64,000 bases of DNA from contig CM044859.1 of the NCBI GenBank assembly GCA_024500155.1, positions 39,850,003-39,914,002 on the forward strand, written 5' to 3'. The notes under the pieces are model-generated. The model was given only the letters and a program-made list of their open reading frames with translations. It had not been told where the DNA came from and did not search any database. Numbering within the stretch: the first letter of the stretch is position 1; the number at the start of each line of letters is the position of its first letter. The translations under genes were made by a program, and so were the position numbers. Below are positions 24,685-36,600 of the stretch, in pieces. The DNA comes from Chenopodium formosanum. Taxonomy: Eukaryota > Streptophyta > Magnoliopsida > Caryophyllales > Amaranthaceae.

Positions 24685-27446
24685 TCAAAGCCAGTTCATG
24701 ACATGCTTGATTCCCATTGCCTCAATGTGTTTGTTGTGCTTCACTTGAGGCAAAGGTTTAGTAAGTGGATCGGATACATTGTCATCCGTTCCAACTTTGC
24801 AAATTCTGATTTCACCTTCTGACTTCCATTCTCGAATCATGTGAAATCGCCTCTGGACATGTTTGACCTTCTGATGTTCTCGTGGCTCTCTAGCCTGAGA
24901 AATAGCTCCATTGTTGTCACAATAGAGGTCTATTGGACCCTTGATGGAGGGTACAACACCAAGTTCATCAATGAACTTGCGAATCCAAACTGCCTCCTTG
25001 GCTGCCTAAGATGCTGCCAAGTACTCGGCTTCAGTTGAAGAATCAGCGGTTGTGCTTTGCTTTGCACTCTTCCACCTAAACGCTCTTCCATTGAGACAAA
25101 ATATGTATCCTGATTGTGACTTGAAGTCATCTCTGTCTGTCTGGAAGCTTGCGTCAGTATATCCCTCAACAACCAATTCATCTTTACCACCATAAACCAG
25201 GAATTTATCCTTGTTCCTTTTCAGGTACTTTAGAATATTCTTGGCCGCAGTCCAATGCGCCTCTCCTGGGTCTGATTGGTATCGACTCGTAGCACTTAAG
25301 GCATACGATACATCTGGCCTAGTACATATCATGGCATACATGATCGATCCAATAAGCGAAGCATATGGAATTCGACTCATCCTTTCTCGCTCATCAGGTG
25401 TCTTTGGACACTGCTTCTTACTTAAGGTTATGCCATGTGACATGGGTAGGTGCCCTCTCTTGGCTCCTTCCATTTGGAATCGAGCCAGTACCTTATCGAT
25501 GTAAGTACTCTGACTCATTCCAATCATCCTTTTTGATCTATCCCTATAGATCTTGATGCCTAATATGTACTGAGCCTCTCCCAAGTCTTTCATTGAAAAA
25601 CATTTCCCGAGCCAAGTCTTTACAAACTCTAGCAATGGAATGCTATTTCCAATGAGCAAAATGTCATCGACATATAAGACTAGGAAGGCGATGTCACTCC
25701 CACTGACCTTCTTGTAGACACAAGACTCATCTAGATTCTTGATAAAACCAAACTCACTGATGGCTTCATCAAATCGCAGATTCCAACTCCTGCTTGCTTG
25801 CTTTAATCCATAAATGGACTTCTTAAGCTTGCATACCTTCTTAGGATTATTCTGGTCGACAAAACCTTCAGGCTGTGCCATATACAGAGTTTCTTCCAAA
25901 ATCCCTTTGAGGAAGGCGGTTTTGACGTCCATCTGCCATACTTCATAATTGTAATATGCAGCAATCGCTAGAAGAATTCGAACGGACTTAAGCATAGCAA
26001 CTGGAGAAAAGGCTTCATCATAATCAACGCCGTGAATTTGCCTGTAACCTTTTGCTACCAGCCTTGCTTTGTAAATAAATACATTTCCATCTTTGTCGGT
26101 TTTCATCTTGAAAATCCATTTACTTCCGATAGGTGTGTAACCTGCGGGTAAATCAACCAAGTCCCATACTTGATTTTCAAACATGGAGTCCATTTCGTAT
26201 TTCATGGCCTCTTGCCATTTTGCAGAGTCGGGGCTCGTCATAGCTTGCTTGTAGGTTGCCGGCTCATCTCCATCCACTACTAGGATGTCCTGATCTTCGG
26301 TTAATACAACACCGAGATATCTGTCAGGTTGAGATCTTGGCCGAGTCGACCTACGTAGGGTAATGGACTGAGCATTTGCATTGTCGGGTTGACTTTGCAT
26401 ATTTTGACTTTGACCAATGTCAACAGCTGCTTGGTAAGCACTTTGATTGTCAACTTGTTCTTGTTGCTCGTCCTCTCGAACTTCGTCGAGTTCGATTTTC
26501 CTCCCACTTGTCATTTTGGAGAGATGCTCCTTCTCCAAGAAGACACCATCACGAGCAACAAACACTTTGTTCTCGGATTTGTTGTAGAAGTAATACCCTT
26601 TGGTTTCTTTTGGATAACCCACAAAGTAAACCTTGTCAGATTTCGGATGAAGTTTGTCAGAGATGAGTTTCTTGACATATGCTTCGCGTCCCCAAATCTT
26701 GAGAAAAGACAACCTTGGCGGTTTGCTTGTCCATAATTCATATGGAGTCTTTTCCACTGCTTTTGACGGAGCACGATTTAGAGTGAGTGCCGCAGTTAAA
26801 AGTGCATGTCCCCAGAAAGAGATTAGAAGTTCACTAAGACCCATAGTAGATCGGACCATGTCTAACAGGGTTCGATTCCTCCTTTCAGATACTCCATTCC
26901 ATTGAGGAGTTCCCGGAGGTGTCAACTCTGAAAGTATTCCATGTTCTTTCAGATGGTCATCGAACTCTTGGCTCAAATATTCGCCACCTCGATCCGATCG
27001 AAGCGCTTCTTGCCGAGTTGGTTTTCAACTTCTTTCTGAAATTCTTTGAATTTATCAAACGATTTAGATTTGTGCGACATTAGATAGACATAACCATATC
27101 TACTAAAGTCGTCCGTGAAGGTTATGAAATACCGATAACCACTCCTTGCGGGTGTACTTATTGGTCCACATACATCGGTGTGTATTAGTCCCAACAAGTC
27201 ACCGACCCTTTCTCCTAACTTGGAGAATGGTTGCTTTATCATCTTGCCTAATAAACATCCTTCGTAATTCTCAAAGGATTCTATATCAAATGAGTCAAGA
27301 ATACCTTCTTGTAGAAGTTTCTTGATGCGTTTGATGTTAATGTGGCCAAGGTGACAATGCCACAAGTAAGTTTGACTAGACTGTGTAGTCTTAGCTTTCT
27401 TTGTATTGGTATCAAACATTTGTCTAAAAACACGTGAAAGTGTCAT
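24685..27446 (-). pseudogene. Copia pol (integrase, RT, RNase H), inactivated
   Basis: GAG-pre-integrase domain (YLWHCHLGHINIKRIKKLL), integrase core (HTDVCGPI, FTDDFSRYGYVYLM, then PQWNGVSERRNRTL), reverse transcriptase of the RVT_2 type (WIFKMKTDKDGN, YVDDILL) and RNase H (GYTDASFQ, STEAEYLA). The tail ends near 24685 with a typical TDDNVSDPLTKPLP motif. There is one frameshift at about 26985, between GKKR and the GGEY motif of the integrase, and one in-frame TAG at 25006-25008 directly after EAEYLAAS. The protease is deleted: only about 245 bp separate the gag zinc knuckle from the pre-integrase domain. Confidence 0.9.
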
Positions 27447-27691
27447 TCCATAAATATGTTCAAGACATCAAAAAGGTCTTGATTTGATGAAAATGACGTC
27501 CAACGTCGGAAATACATCAAAAGTATGGTAGATAAAACTAAATAAGTTCTACTTATTTAGACAAAACATGAGATTACAAGTTTCTCTTGGATAGATCACT
27601 TCCATCCTACTTGTGAACTCGATTACTCTTAAAAAGGAGTGTGTTGTGAGTCAATTTTCCGGTATCTAATATCTTTTAAAATTGCTTATAT

Positions 27692-28231
27692 TCAAGTGTA
27701 TAAGATGATACCTGAGGTTACTTTTCCTTTCGCCTCATCATCCAGATACATGCCGCATTCTCTTTTGTAGTGTCCGAGATTACCACAATAGAAGCAGCGC
27801 ATCTTCCTCTTTTCTTTGAACTCCTTGTTCCTTGGTCTAAGGGTAAAGTTAGCCTTCTTGCAAGAATAGGTCTTTTGGAGCTCTTGGATGACTTCCCTTA
27901 AGGACAGTGTATCCCTATTGGCGGTGAGACGCATCTTAAGCCCCACATACCCCGAGTGAAGAGAGCTAAGAAGCATGTGAGCCGCTTGCTCGTCTTCCAC
28001 TAGTTTGCCAATTAGCTCCAGATGGTTGAATAACCTTATCATGTTATTTACATGAGCTTGAAGTGGCATTCCGGGCCTAAGTCTCGCACTGTAGACTTTT
28101 CCCCATACCTCTTGTCTTTCTTTCGAGAGACATCTTTCTTGTGGTGGCTTGATTCTCATTTTGGAGAGTGACCTAGTCACATTCTCCACATGACCATCAT
28201 AATTGCCCCTAGCACTCTTGGTGACCCTCAT
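27692..28231 (-). pseudogene. Copia gag, 3' part
   Basis: C-terminal gag with the UBN2-type region (RLFNHLELIGKLVEDEQAAH, LLSSLHSGYVGLKMRL) and one CCHC zinc knuckle (CFYCGNLGHYKREC). It is separated from its 5' part at 43410-43737 by a 15-kb insertion with target duplication CATAT. Removing the insert and one copy of the duplication rejoins the frame (ALEDVVNM followed by RVTKSARG). Confidence 0.9.
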
Positions 28232-28633
28232 ATTGTAACACCCCGTATTTTCGAACCATTACTTTGTGCGTGTTTCAACCTATAAAGCCTAATTTTTAAT
28301 TTAAATCTCAATTTCTAAATTAAAATGCTAATTTAATTATTAAGATCGTTCTTTGTTTTAAAGGTCATCCCCACCTTTTCAGACTCTAATTATAATATTT
28401 TGACAAGACGTTTGAAAGTTATTATTTAAAAGGGTTTTATATTTGAGTTTTAATCATTTCAAACTGTATTTGACTTATCTGAATTGATATTAGCTTTAAA
28501 GGGTGATTCCTTAAGCTTAAGCATCAATTCAGTAAGTGTTTCTAAAAAAATTATGTAATTTCAATATTTAACTTATCACAATTGATACGGGTCATCATGG
28601 GTGATTCCTTGACTGAAGTGCCAATTTGATAGG

Positions 28634-29128
28634 TGTTTTGGGTGTTTTTTGTCCCTTGGGAGAGTTACAACACGAAAACTGATCCGCAGCGAGCTGTACC
28701 TGCAAAACCAACGGAGACACCTGTTGGGTGGTGCTCCGCCTCCAACGCCCAAGTTAGTAACTTGAAACGGGATAAAGAGAACGGAAATTTAGGTGGGTAT
28801 CTGCTCGGATTCCAAGCTCAAGTGTCTCTCTGGTGTCAGAGAATACAGTTGTAATAAATGGTAAAAAACTGTCCCCCCTTTTGAGGAACATCCCCCTATT
28901 TTATAGGGTCATTTGGGAATTGCCCCTGATTAGGTCACTGTACCCTAATCATTGGTGGGTTGCGCCGTATTCCGGCTTTCTCGGGATTTGGGCCTGAAGG
29001 CCGCCTTTTCCCTTCTATCTCTGGAATGACACGTGTCAAACAGGGATTGGTCCATTTTGGACCAATCTGAGGCTGACACGTGTCACCCTCTGATTGGACC
29101 ACGTGGCAGGGTAAAAATACCCTAAACA
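28634..29128 (-). repeat. Tat 3' LTR (495 bp)
   Basis: tgttttgggt to ccctaaaca. Minus-strand TATAAAAT at 28898-28905. U3 contains two tgacacgtgtca palindromes, a ccacgtgg G-box and the stem gattggtcca/tggaccaatc with a 4-bp loop. Confidence 0.95.
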
Positions 29129-29141
29129 TTTGCCCCTCACA
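29129..29141 (-). other. Tat polypurine tract
   Basis: Minus strand reads ctgtgaggggcaa directly before the 3' LTR, the usual place for plus-strand priming. Confidence 0.8.
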
Positions 29142-29276
29142 GATGTGACGTGGCATGCCACGTGGCATCTGTGACACATGTCACTCTTCGGTTGGCGGTA
29201 ATTTTACAGTTACAGAGTAACCATTCACCTTCCAGGTAAATTACGGAAATGCCCCCATATTTACCCCATATATATA
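29138..29276 (+). promoter_or_regulatory. Candidate promoter of the antisense gene
   Basis: A 36-bp near-perfect palindrome at 29138-29173 has the perfect core ACGTGGCATGCCACGT (29148-29163). This makes two facing ACGTGGC boxes of the kind bound by plant bZIP factors (ABRE/G-box). A TATATATA box lies at 29269-29276, about 225 bp before the ATG. The U3 of the 3' LTR, with its own CACGTG boxes, abuts it in the opposite direction. Promoter function is inferred. Confidence 0.55.
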
Positions 29277-29501
29277 GCCGTTTTACCCTCATAATTTTGT
29301 ATGTTTTACAAAAATTTTCTAGAGAGGAAAACTTTGAGAGAGCAGAAGTCATCCGTTTGAGTCAGGCGCAAGCAAGAAACTTTTTGTTCTTACGCAACCC
29401 AGCCGGACCCGCCCTCCTTCAGATACCAATTACAAAGGTACCGTCTCTGTCTCTCTCAGCTCTTTTCTTTTTTCACCGCCTGTATATATTTCTTGCAATA
29501 A

Positions 29502-32310
29502 ATGGATGCATCACCAACACACACGGCACAGCCTAGGTTAGAGTCCAGCCGGTCACCGGGGTCGGCTGAGTCTAGGACTGGGAGTGCCGGCTCGGGGTGT
29601 TGGGACCACCCTTTGCCATGGATTCCGACTAGTTATGTGTCTGTGCAGGACACCATGGCTCGGACAATGCAGACGGCCACTGATCCAAATTACCGAGGCG
29701 AAGGCTCAGGCGGCCAAACGCCTGAGGGAGACACGTCTGATCAAGGAGATCAGACGACTCTGGAGAGATCCCCTCCGCGCGCCCCTTCGACCCCCGCTGA
29801 CTCTTTCCTAGAGGAGTGTGACCAAGGCGGCGACGATGCCGCCTCTGCCCCCATGGACCAAAGCGAGGGGGAGACGGAGAGTGACAGCTCCGCCTCTACC
29901 TCCGAGAGCAGCGATGACTTGCCCCCTCTTCCAGATAGCGAGGAGGAAGAAAGGAAAAAGTGGAGTGAGAAGGACGATCCCTTCAGCATCCACGTCTCCT
30001 CCAAGGACCGGATCCAAATGGGAGAGAACTTAGAGAATTTTAAGAAAATGCACCCGCTAGGAGACGGGTATAAGATCCGGGTGCCGCCTGAACTTGGCAC
30101 CATCGCCTGGGGGGATGATCAACAGAACGCCAACAGTTATTTTGGCTGTTACGAGGCGGCGTTCAAATCCGGCCTTCGCTTCCCCCTTCACCAGGCGGTG
30201 AGGGCTATTTTGAGGGGCTACGGCCTGGGGCTCTGGCAACTTACCCCCAACTCCTGGACCAACATTCTGGGGTATGTTGCCGCCTGTGAGTTCCAAGGGC
30301 TTAACCCCGGCTGGGAGGCTTTTGCAAGCATGCATTACCTCAGCAGGAGCCCAGGCGGCTGGAGGGCGTGGTACACTCTAACCACGCAGCCGCAATATAT
30401 GATGACCTTGGACAAGGTCTCCAAGTTCGATGGCTGGAAACACAGGTTCTACCTGATGTCGGCCCCAACCAGACGGGAGAATTATGAATTCCGTCTGTAC
30501 AATAAGAAGCCTGACCTGTTAGGCAGGAAGTGCGCTCTTCCCCGGATCCCAGAAGAGGACTTTGACAAGATTATTGAGGCAGACTTTTTTGGCCTCACAG
30601 ACGCAACCTTGTCAACCGGGGAGACAATAAAAGTCCCCAAGAACTGGATCCCCAAGAGCGCCTGGTTCAGGGACGAGTGCTTCCTAGCCGCCTGTGGACT
30701 AGGGCACATGTTTTCCAAACGTATGCGCCTGAGTTTATATCCGTCTGTAGTATTTTTCTATCAAAATTGTTTTATGATATTAACCAACTTCCTTCTTTTT
30801 GCAGAGGAAGCATTAAGCATGTTGCAGACGGAGAAAACCCCAAAGCGATCCTCTGCTGTCATCCGCAAGGCGCTTGCGGAGAAGGCCGCGGCTGAGGTCA
30901 AAGCCAAGGTATTGAGCGCCTGACCCTTCCTTAAGCTCATCTTATAAACTGTCTTGCCCGGATACTAACCTTATTTATTTTCACAGGGGGGAGAAGTTGG
31001 GAAATCGTTTGAGAAGAGTCTCAAACGGGCTAGGGAGGAAGCCCCAGCCGTTCTCAATAAGCTAAAAAAGTCTGCCTCTGCATCAACTCCTGACGCCTCA
31101 GCCGGGACAAAGGCGATGCGAATAGGGGGACGGCTCGAGAAAATAGGAGGCAGCCTGTGCCTTGACCTTGCCAACCCCTCAGCAGCCGCGGGGTTCACCA
31201 CGCCTGCAAGCGTTTCCCGCTTGGCCGGCCCTGAAGGTAAGAATCCTTTTGAATCCCCGCCTGAGCTGGGGTGGCCTTTACGGGTGAAATCCCACTCCCA
31301 ACAGACATCATCCTCAGACAGCCGGATACAAATAGGTGCCGCCTTAGTTTCGCACTCATCACCTATTGATTGTGGTGCAGATCAAACACCATCTCCCCGC
31401 TGGCCAGACGTCCAGAAGCACGCCAAAGCCATGTTGGACGCCGTCCGGAAGAAGGATAAGGACAATATCCCTGGGATAGAGACGTTCAACCTTGAACGCA
31501 TTCTATCCCTTCTGGCTGAGGTGAGAACCCTGTCAATTCCGTGTTATATTTTTTTTTTTTTTTTTTTTTTAAAGTAATTTCTCCGCCCATAATTCTTATA
31601 CCGCCTGCTTTTTGCAGGCCATGCTGCGGGTGGACGGGCTCAAACGTCCTTATTCCCGCAAACGGGAAGAGGTAAAAAGGGCCAAGAAGTCTGCCATAGA
31701 CGCTGATAATATTGCTTTACACTCAACTATCGTAAATGAACTTGAAACTAAAGCAATAATTATGACACAGGCGTCTAAAATCCAGCAGCTGGAGCTAGAT
31801 CTGAAGGCGGCCGACCAGCGGGTGACGGATGCTGAGACGGCCAAGAAAGGGGCGGAGGAGGCCCAAAAGAAGGCAGACGAGAGCGCCAAGCAGGCTGATG
31901 AGGCGCTCAAGAAGGCCCAGGCGGACCTTGGTAAACTGAAAACCAAGGTTGAGAGGCTGGAGAAGGATGCTGCTCAGGCTCAGAAAAACTTTGCAGCAAC
32001 CCTGGAGGCGGAGCAAAACCGCCTCGTTGCTGAAAGCGATGCTGACAACGACGCCCGTATGAAGATTGCTTGGGCTGCCTTGTACCCAGAAGCTGATTAT
32101 AGCATCTGGGCAATGGCACACAGCTATGCTGAGTACGTGGTGTATCTGAGAGAGCAAGGCATGCCAGAGCCTGCCTCCTTTGAAGCCTGGCTCAGCAACA
32201 ATGAGCCGTCCGCGCCTGAGCTTCCTGGTATTGGTGAAGCACAGGAAATTCCCTCAGATGATGAGGAGAAGGGGGAGGACCAGGAGGCTCTGTCTGCAGG
32301 CCAGAAGTGA
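29502..32310 (+). CDS. Antisense Tat-element gene with PF04195-like domain, five exons
   Basis: Coding exons 29502-30720, 30805-30908, 30987-31236, 31381-31520 and 31618-32310 join to 2,406 bases, 801 residues with no stop. All four introns have GT...AG ends (for example GTAAGA at 31237 and tttttgcag before 31618). Residues up to about 170 are Ser/Asp/Glu-rich and disordered. The middle resembles the putative gypsy-type transposon domain PF04195 (FPLHQAVRAILRGYGLGLWQ, LTPNSWTNILGY). The last exon is a long Ala/Lys/Glu coiled coil followed by an acidic tail. It runs opposite to gag-pol, between pol and the 3' LTR. The function of such antisense proteins is unknown. Intact frame and splice sites suggest selection until recently. 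The 5' boundary could include an untranslated intron. Confidence 0.83.
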
Positions 32311-32802
32311 CTCTTCAGCGGCAGTATGCCAATTTATCATTTCTTTTAATTCTTTTTATTCAGCGGCTATATGCCAAAACTTGATTTTTCCGGCCTGCGT
32401 GCCGAGTATCCCTGTATTTACCGGCTGTGGAGCCGTGTTAATTAACAGTTTTTCTCCCGGACGGGGTCCGGTTAACATTTGATCCATTCCAACCGTTTGG
32501 TTGGATGGACTTTAATGAATTGTACCGACTAAGTCGGTTTTGATTATTTTGCATTTGAATTTTTAATTTTTGCCTATCTTATTAAAAGCATGCGGCGATT
32601 TCTTGCCTAACTAATCAGTAGTCTGGCTGTCTTTGCCCCTGGACGGCTGTGTGATTGGTTTGAGCTGGAGCTGGTTGATTGACTTGAAAACGTCTGATGC
32701 TGCAAAGAGCATGATATGTTTGTAAGTCAATCAATCACAATAGTGATTGCCCCAAACCAAGTGCACAGCCGTGCATCACAGGCGTTCAGTCACTACCCAG
32801 AC

Positions 32803-32837
<35 letters not shown>

Positions 32838-33602
32838 TTTTTTTTGCCCGTCTTGGCAGAGATTTCATAGCCATTGAACTCTTCCCCCAATGGGGGTGGG
32901 GTGCAATTTTAAAATAACCAAGCGAGAACTTCAGCCGGTTACCGACTGATGCATATGGGCATCCGGTATTTAGGAAATTCGTCCTTCGTAGGTTATCTAG
33001 TCAGACGGCTATGAGTTGACCAATTTGGTCGTTCAATTTTTGCCGTCTGTATGGATACATAGAACCGACAGATAATCCGTTCTCTGCGACGATTGCACCC
33101 GGAGGGGTGTCGCCGGACGCCTTTGTCCATGTTGGGACATGCGATTTTTATAAAAATAGCAATCATCCGGCCATTTTAGCCTCTGGTCCTTTTTAAGACC
33201 GGTTGTGTAGCCACTAAACGTTTTTGTGCTTAGTTTCTTAATCAGTGTTGAATTTACACTGAGTATCAAACTTAGTTTGGTAAATGGAGAATCCGTCTGA
33301 GTATTACCCAGGCGGATAGAATCATACTAAGTATCAAACTTAGTTAGGTAAATGGAGAATCCGTCTGAGTATTGCCCAGGCGGATAGTCAAGCAATTGAA
33401 TAAACAGAATCAAACTTAAATAAACAAGCGATCCGAGTATTACCCAGACGGATTAAAAAACGAAACCTTCACTAAGTATCGAACTTAGTTAGATAAATGG
33501 GGAATCCGCCTGGATATTACCCGGATGAGTAATCAAATGATAATTTTGCAAGCAAAGTCTGAATCTGCATTAACTGACACTGTTTACAAAAAGTTTACAT
33601 TC
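32311..33602. other. Convergent 3' regions of antisense gene and pol
   Basis: Non-coding. It holds a long poly-T tract (about 32807-32835) and, at 33258-33540, three degenerate copies of a roughly 68-bp unit (ctragtatcaaacttagtt, then gaatccgtctgagtattac, then caggcggata) at 33258, 33326 and 33471. The two transcription units end toward each other here. Confidence 0.6.
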
Positions 33603-36600
33603 TCAGAAGTAGTACTTTTTTAGATTGTCTACATTCCAAGTTCTAGGCAGGCGCCTTCCGTCTGGAGTTTCCAGGCGGTAGGTGCCGTCCCTTACTTCCT
33701 CATAGATCCGGTAGGGGCCTTCCCAATTTGGGGTTAGCTTTCCCAACTCATTTGCCCTACCGGTTGCTTCCATTTTTCGTAACACTAAGTCGTCCACCCT
33801 CAAGGGACGCTTGTGTACTTTTTTGTTGTAGGCTCTCGTCATTCTCAGACGGTAAATCTCATGACGCAAGGCGGCATTGCCCCTGCGTTCTGGGAGTGAA
33901 TCCAATGCCAGGCGCATTGCTTCCCAGTTTGCCTCTTCATCATACAGCATGACTCTGAGAGTCGGCTCGTAATGCTCGATGGGCAAGACGGCCTCAGCAC
34001 CGTAAACCATGAGAAATGGGGTTTCCCCGGTTGCCCCTTTTGCTGTTGTCCGGATGGCCCACAGGACATGGATTAACTCTTCTGCCCATAAACCACCGGC
34101 TCTTTCTATTTTCTTTTTAATGCCGTCTGAGATGAGTTTGTTGAAAGCTTCAACTTGGCCGTTTGCTTGGGGCCGGCCAACAGATGCGAAATAGCTTGAG
34201 ACCCCCTGATCTCCCAACCAAGTTTTTAACTGAGGCGTCTCAAACTGAGGACCATTATCAAAAACCATAGACATGGGTACCCCATACCGGGTGATGATGT
34301 TCTTCCAGATGAAGGAAATTACGTCTGAGGTTTTGATATTTTTTACCGCCTCAGCCTCAACCCACTTGGTGAAGTAATCCACAGCCACTAAGATATAGCG
34401 CTTTTCGCCTGGAGCAGGCGTGTAAGGACCTAGAATGTCCATGCCCCATTTTGCAAACGGGATTGGGCTATGAATGGCCGTCAGATCAGTAGCCGGACGG
34501 TGAATGAGTTTGCCATATTTTTGGCACTTGTCACATTTCTTCACCAACTCCTTGGCGTCCGCCTCAAGAGTGGGCCAAAAGTAATGTCGTCTGGCTCTGA
34601 CGGCTAGGGACCTGCCGCCTATGTGCGAGGCGCAGAACCCCGAGTGCAAGTCTTCGAGAACTTCTTTCCCCTTTTCTGGGGTGACACACTTCAATAAAGG
34701 CTTCAGAAAGCCCGCCTTGAAGAGTTCTCCATTTTTCAGCTCGAATCTTGCAGCTCGCTTTTTCAGGACGGCTGCTTCCCGTGGCGAATCAGGAAGTGTA
34801 CCGTCTGAGAGATAGGCCCGGATGTCATCCATCCAAGTAGAGCTTCGGTCCAGAATTCCAACGGGATCCTCATAGATGCTTCTTTTCTCAAGAACTTCCC
34901 AGAAGACAGACCGAGGCGTATCATCGCAGGCGGAAGATGCCAGTTTTGACAATGCATCCGCCTGGTTGTTCTCCGACCTAGGCACCTGATTCAGCCGGAA
35001 TTCCTCAAGCGCCTTGGTCTCTTCTTTGACTGCCTGAAGATATTTAACCATAGCCGGATGGGTAGCCTCGTAGCTTCCCTCATACTGGCTAACAACCAAT
35101 TGAGAATCAGAGTAGGCGTCAATTTTCATGGCCCCTGCCGCCTTACACATGCGAATGCCGGCTAGCAGGGCTTCATATTCCGCCTCATTGTTAGAGGCCT
35201 GAAATTTGAAGCGTAGTGCATACTCAAATCTGTCTCCTTCAGGAGACTCATAAATTACACCTGCACCACATCCGTTCTTTGTAGAGCTCCCGTCTACGTA
35301 CACTTTCCAAACCTGATCAAGATTATCCGGAGCCACCGGACGAGTCATTTCCACAATGAAGTCGGCAAACGCCTGACCCTTCACTGCCTTTCTTGGTTCG
35401 TAAGTGATTTCAAGGCTCTGCATTTCAATAGCCCATTTCAACATTCTCCCGGATGAGTCCAAGATAGACATTGGCCGCTTGAGTGGCTGGTCCGTGTAAA
35501 TCACCACCGGATGCGCCAAAAAGTAAGGCTTCAATTTTTTGAATGCCATGTACAAAGCGAGGCCAAATTTTTCAACCATGGGGTACCGGAGTTCAGCATT
35601 TTTAAGAACATGGCTAATGAAGTAAACCGGGAACTGAATGCCGTCTCGCTCAGCAAGGAGAACGGCGCTGAGGGCATGGTCTGAGACGGCTAAGTACATG
35701 TACAACGTCTCCCTAGGCAAAGGACTGACCAACCTAGGCAGAGAATGTAAATGCTCTTTCAACCTCTGGAACGCCGCCTCAGCATCATCCCCCCATTCAA
35801 ATCTAGTCTTCTTCCCGATTGCTTGGAAGAAGTAGAGGCATTTATCACCTGACCGGCTGAGGAACCTCCCCAGGGCGGCCAGACAACCGGTGAGTCTCTG
35901 AACTTCCTTAACAGAGCGGGGTGACTTCATGTCAATCACCGCCTGTATCTTTTCGGGGTTAGCCTCTATCCCCCTTTGATCAATCAGGAACCCGAGAAAC
36001 TTCCCAGACTCAACACCAAAGACGCATTTCTTGGGATTTAACATAACCTTATGCCGCCTGAGGGTGGTGAATGTTTCTCGGAGATCAGCAAGGTGATCCG
36101 TCTGTAGCTTGGATTTGACTATCATGTCATCAATGTACGCCTCCACATTCCTCCCAATCTGATTAATGAAGACCGTATTAATCATCCGTTGGAAAGTGGC
36201 AGGCGCATTTTTCAAACCAAACGGCATCACAGTATAACAGAATAGCCCCTGATCAGTGACGAAGGCCGTCTTCTCTTGATCTTTCTTCCACAGGGGTATC
36301 TGATGGAAGCCGGAGTAGGCATCCATAAAGCTCATCAAGGCGTGACCGGCTGTAGAGTCGACCAGACTGTCGATCTTTGGTAGCGGATAACTGTCCTTTG
36401 GACACGCCTTGTTGAGGTCTGTGTAATCAACACACATGCGCCAGGTCCCATTCGGTTTTTTAACAAGGACCACATTGGCCACCCAGTCGGGGAAATTACA
36501 AGGCCGAATGAACCTGGCGTCTAGCAGCTTTTTGACTTCGGCAGCTGCCACCTGACTTCTTTCCTCGCCGTGATTTCTTTTCTTTTGCCGGATGGGCTTC

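Noticed and set aside
31650..32157. Minus-strand frames opposite the coiled-coil exon
   Set aside because: Shadows of the Ala/Lys/Glu-rich codons in the antisense Tat gene. The plus-strand frame has splice support and a full gene model.
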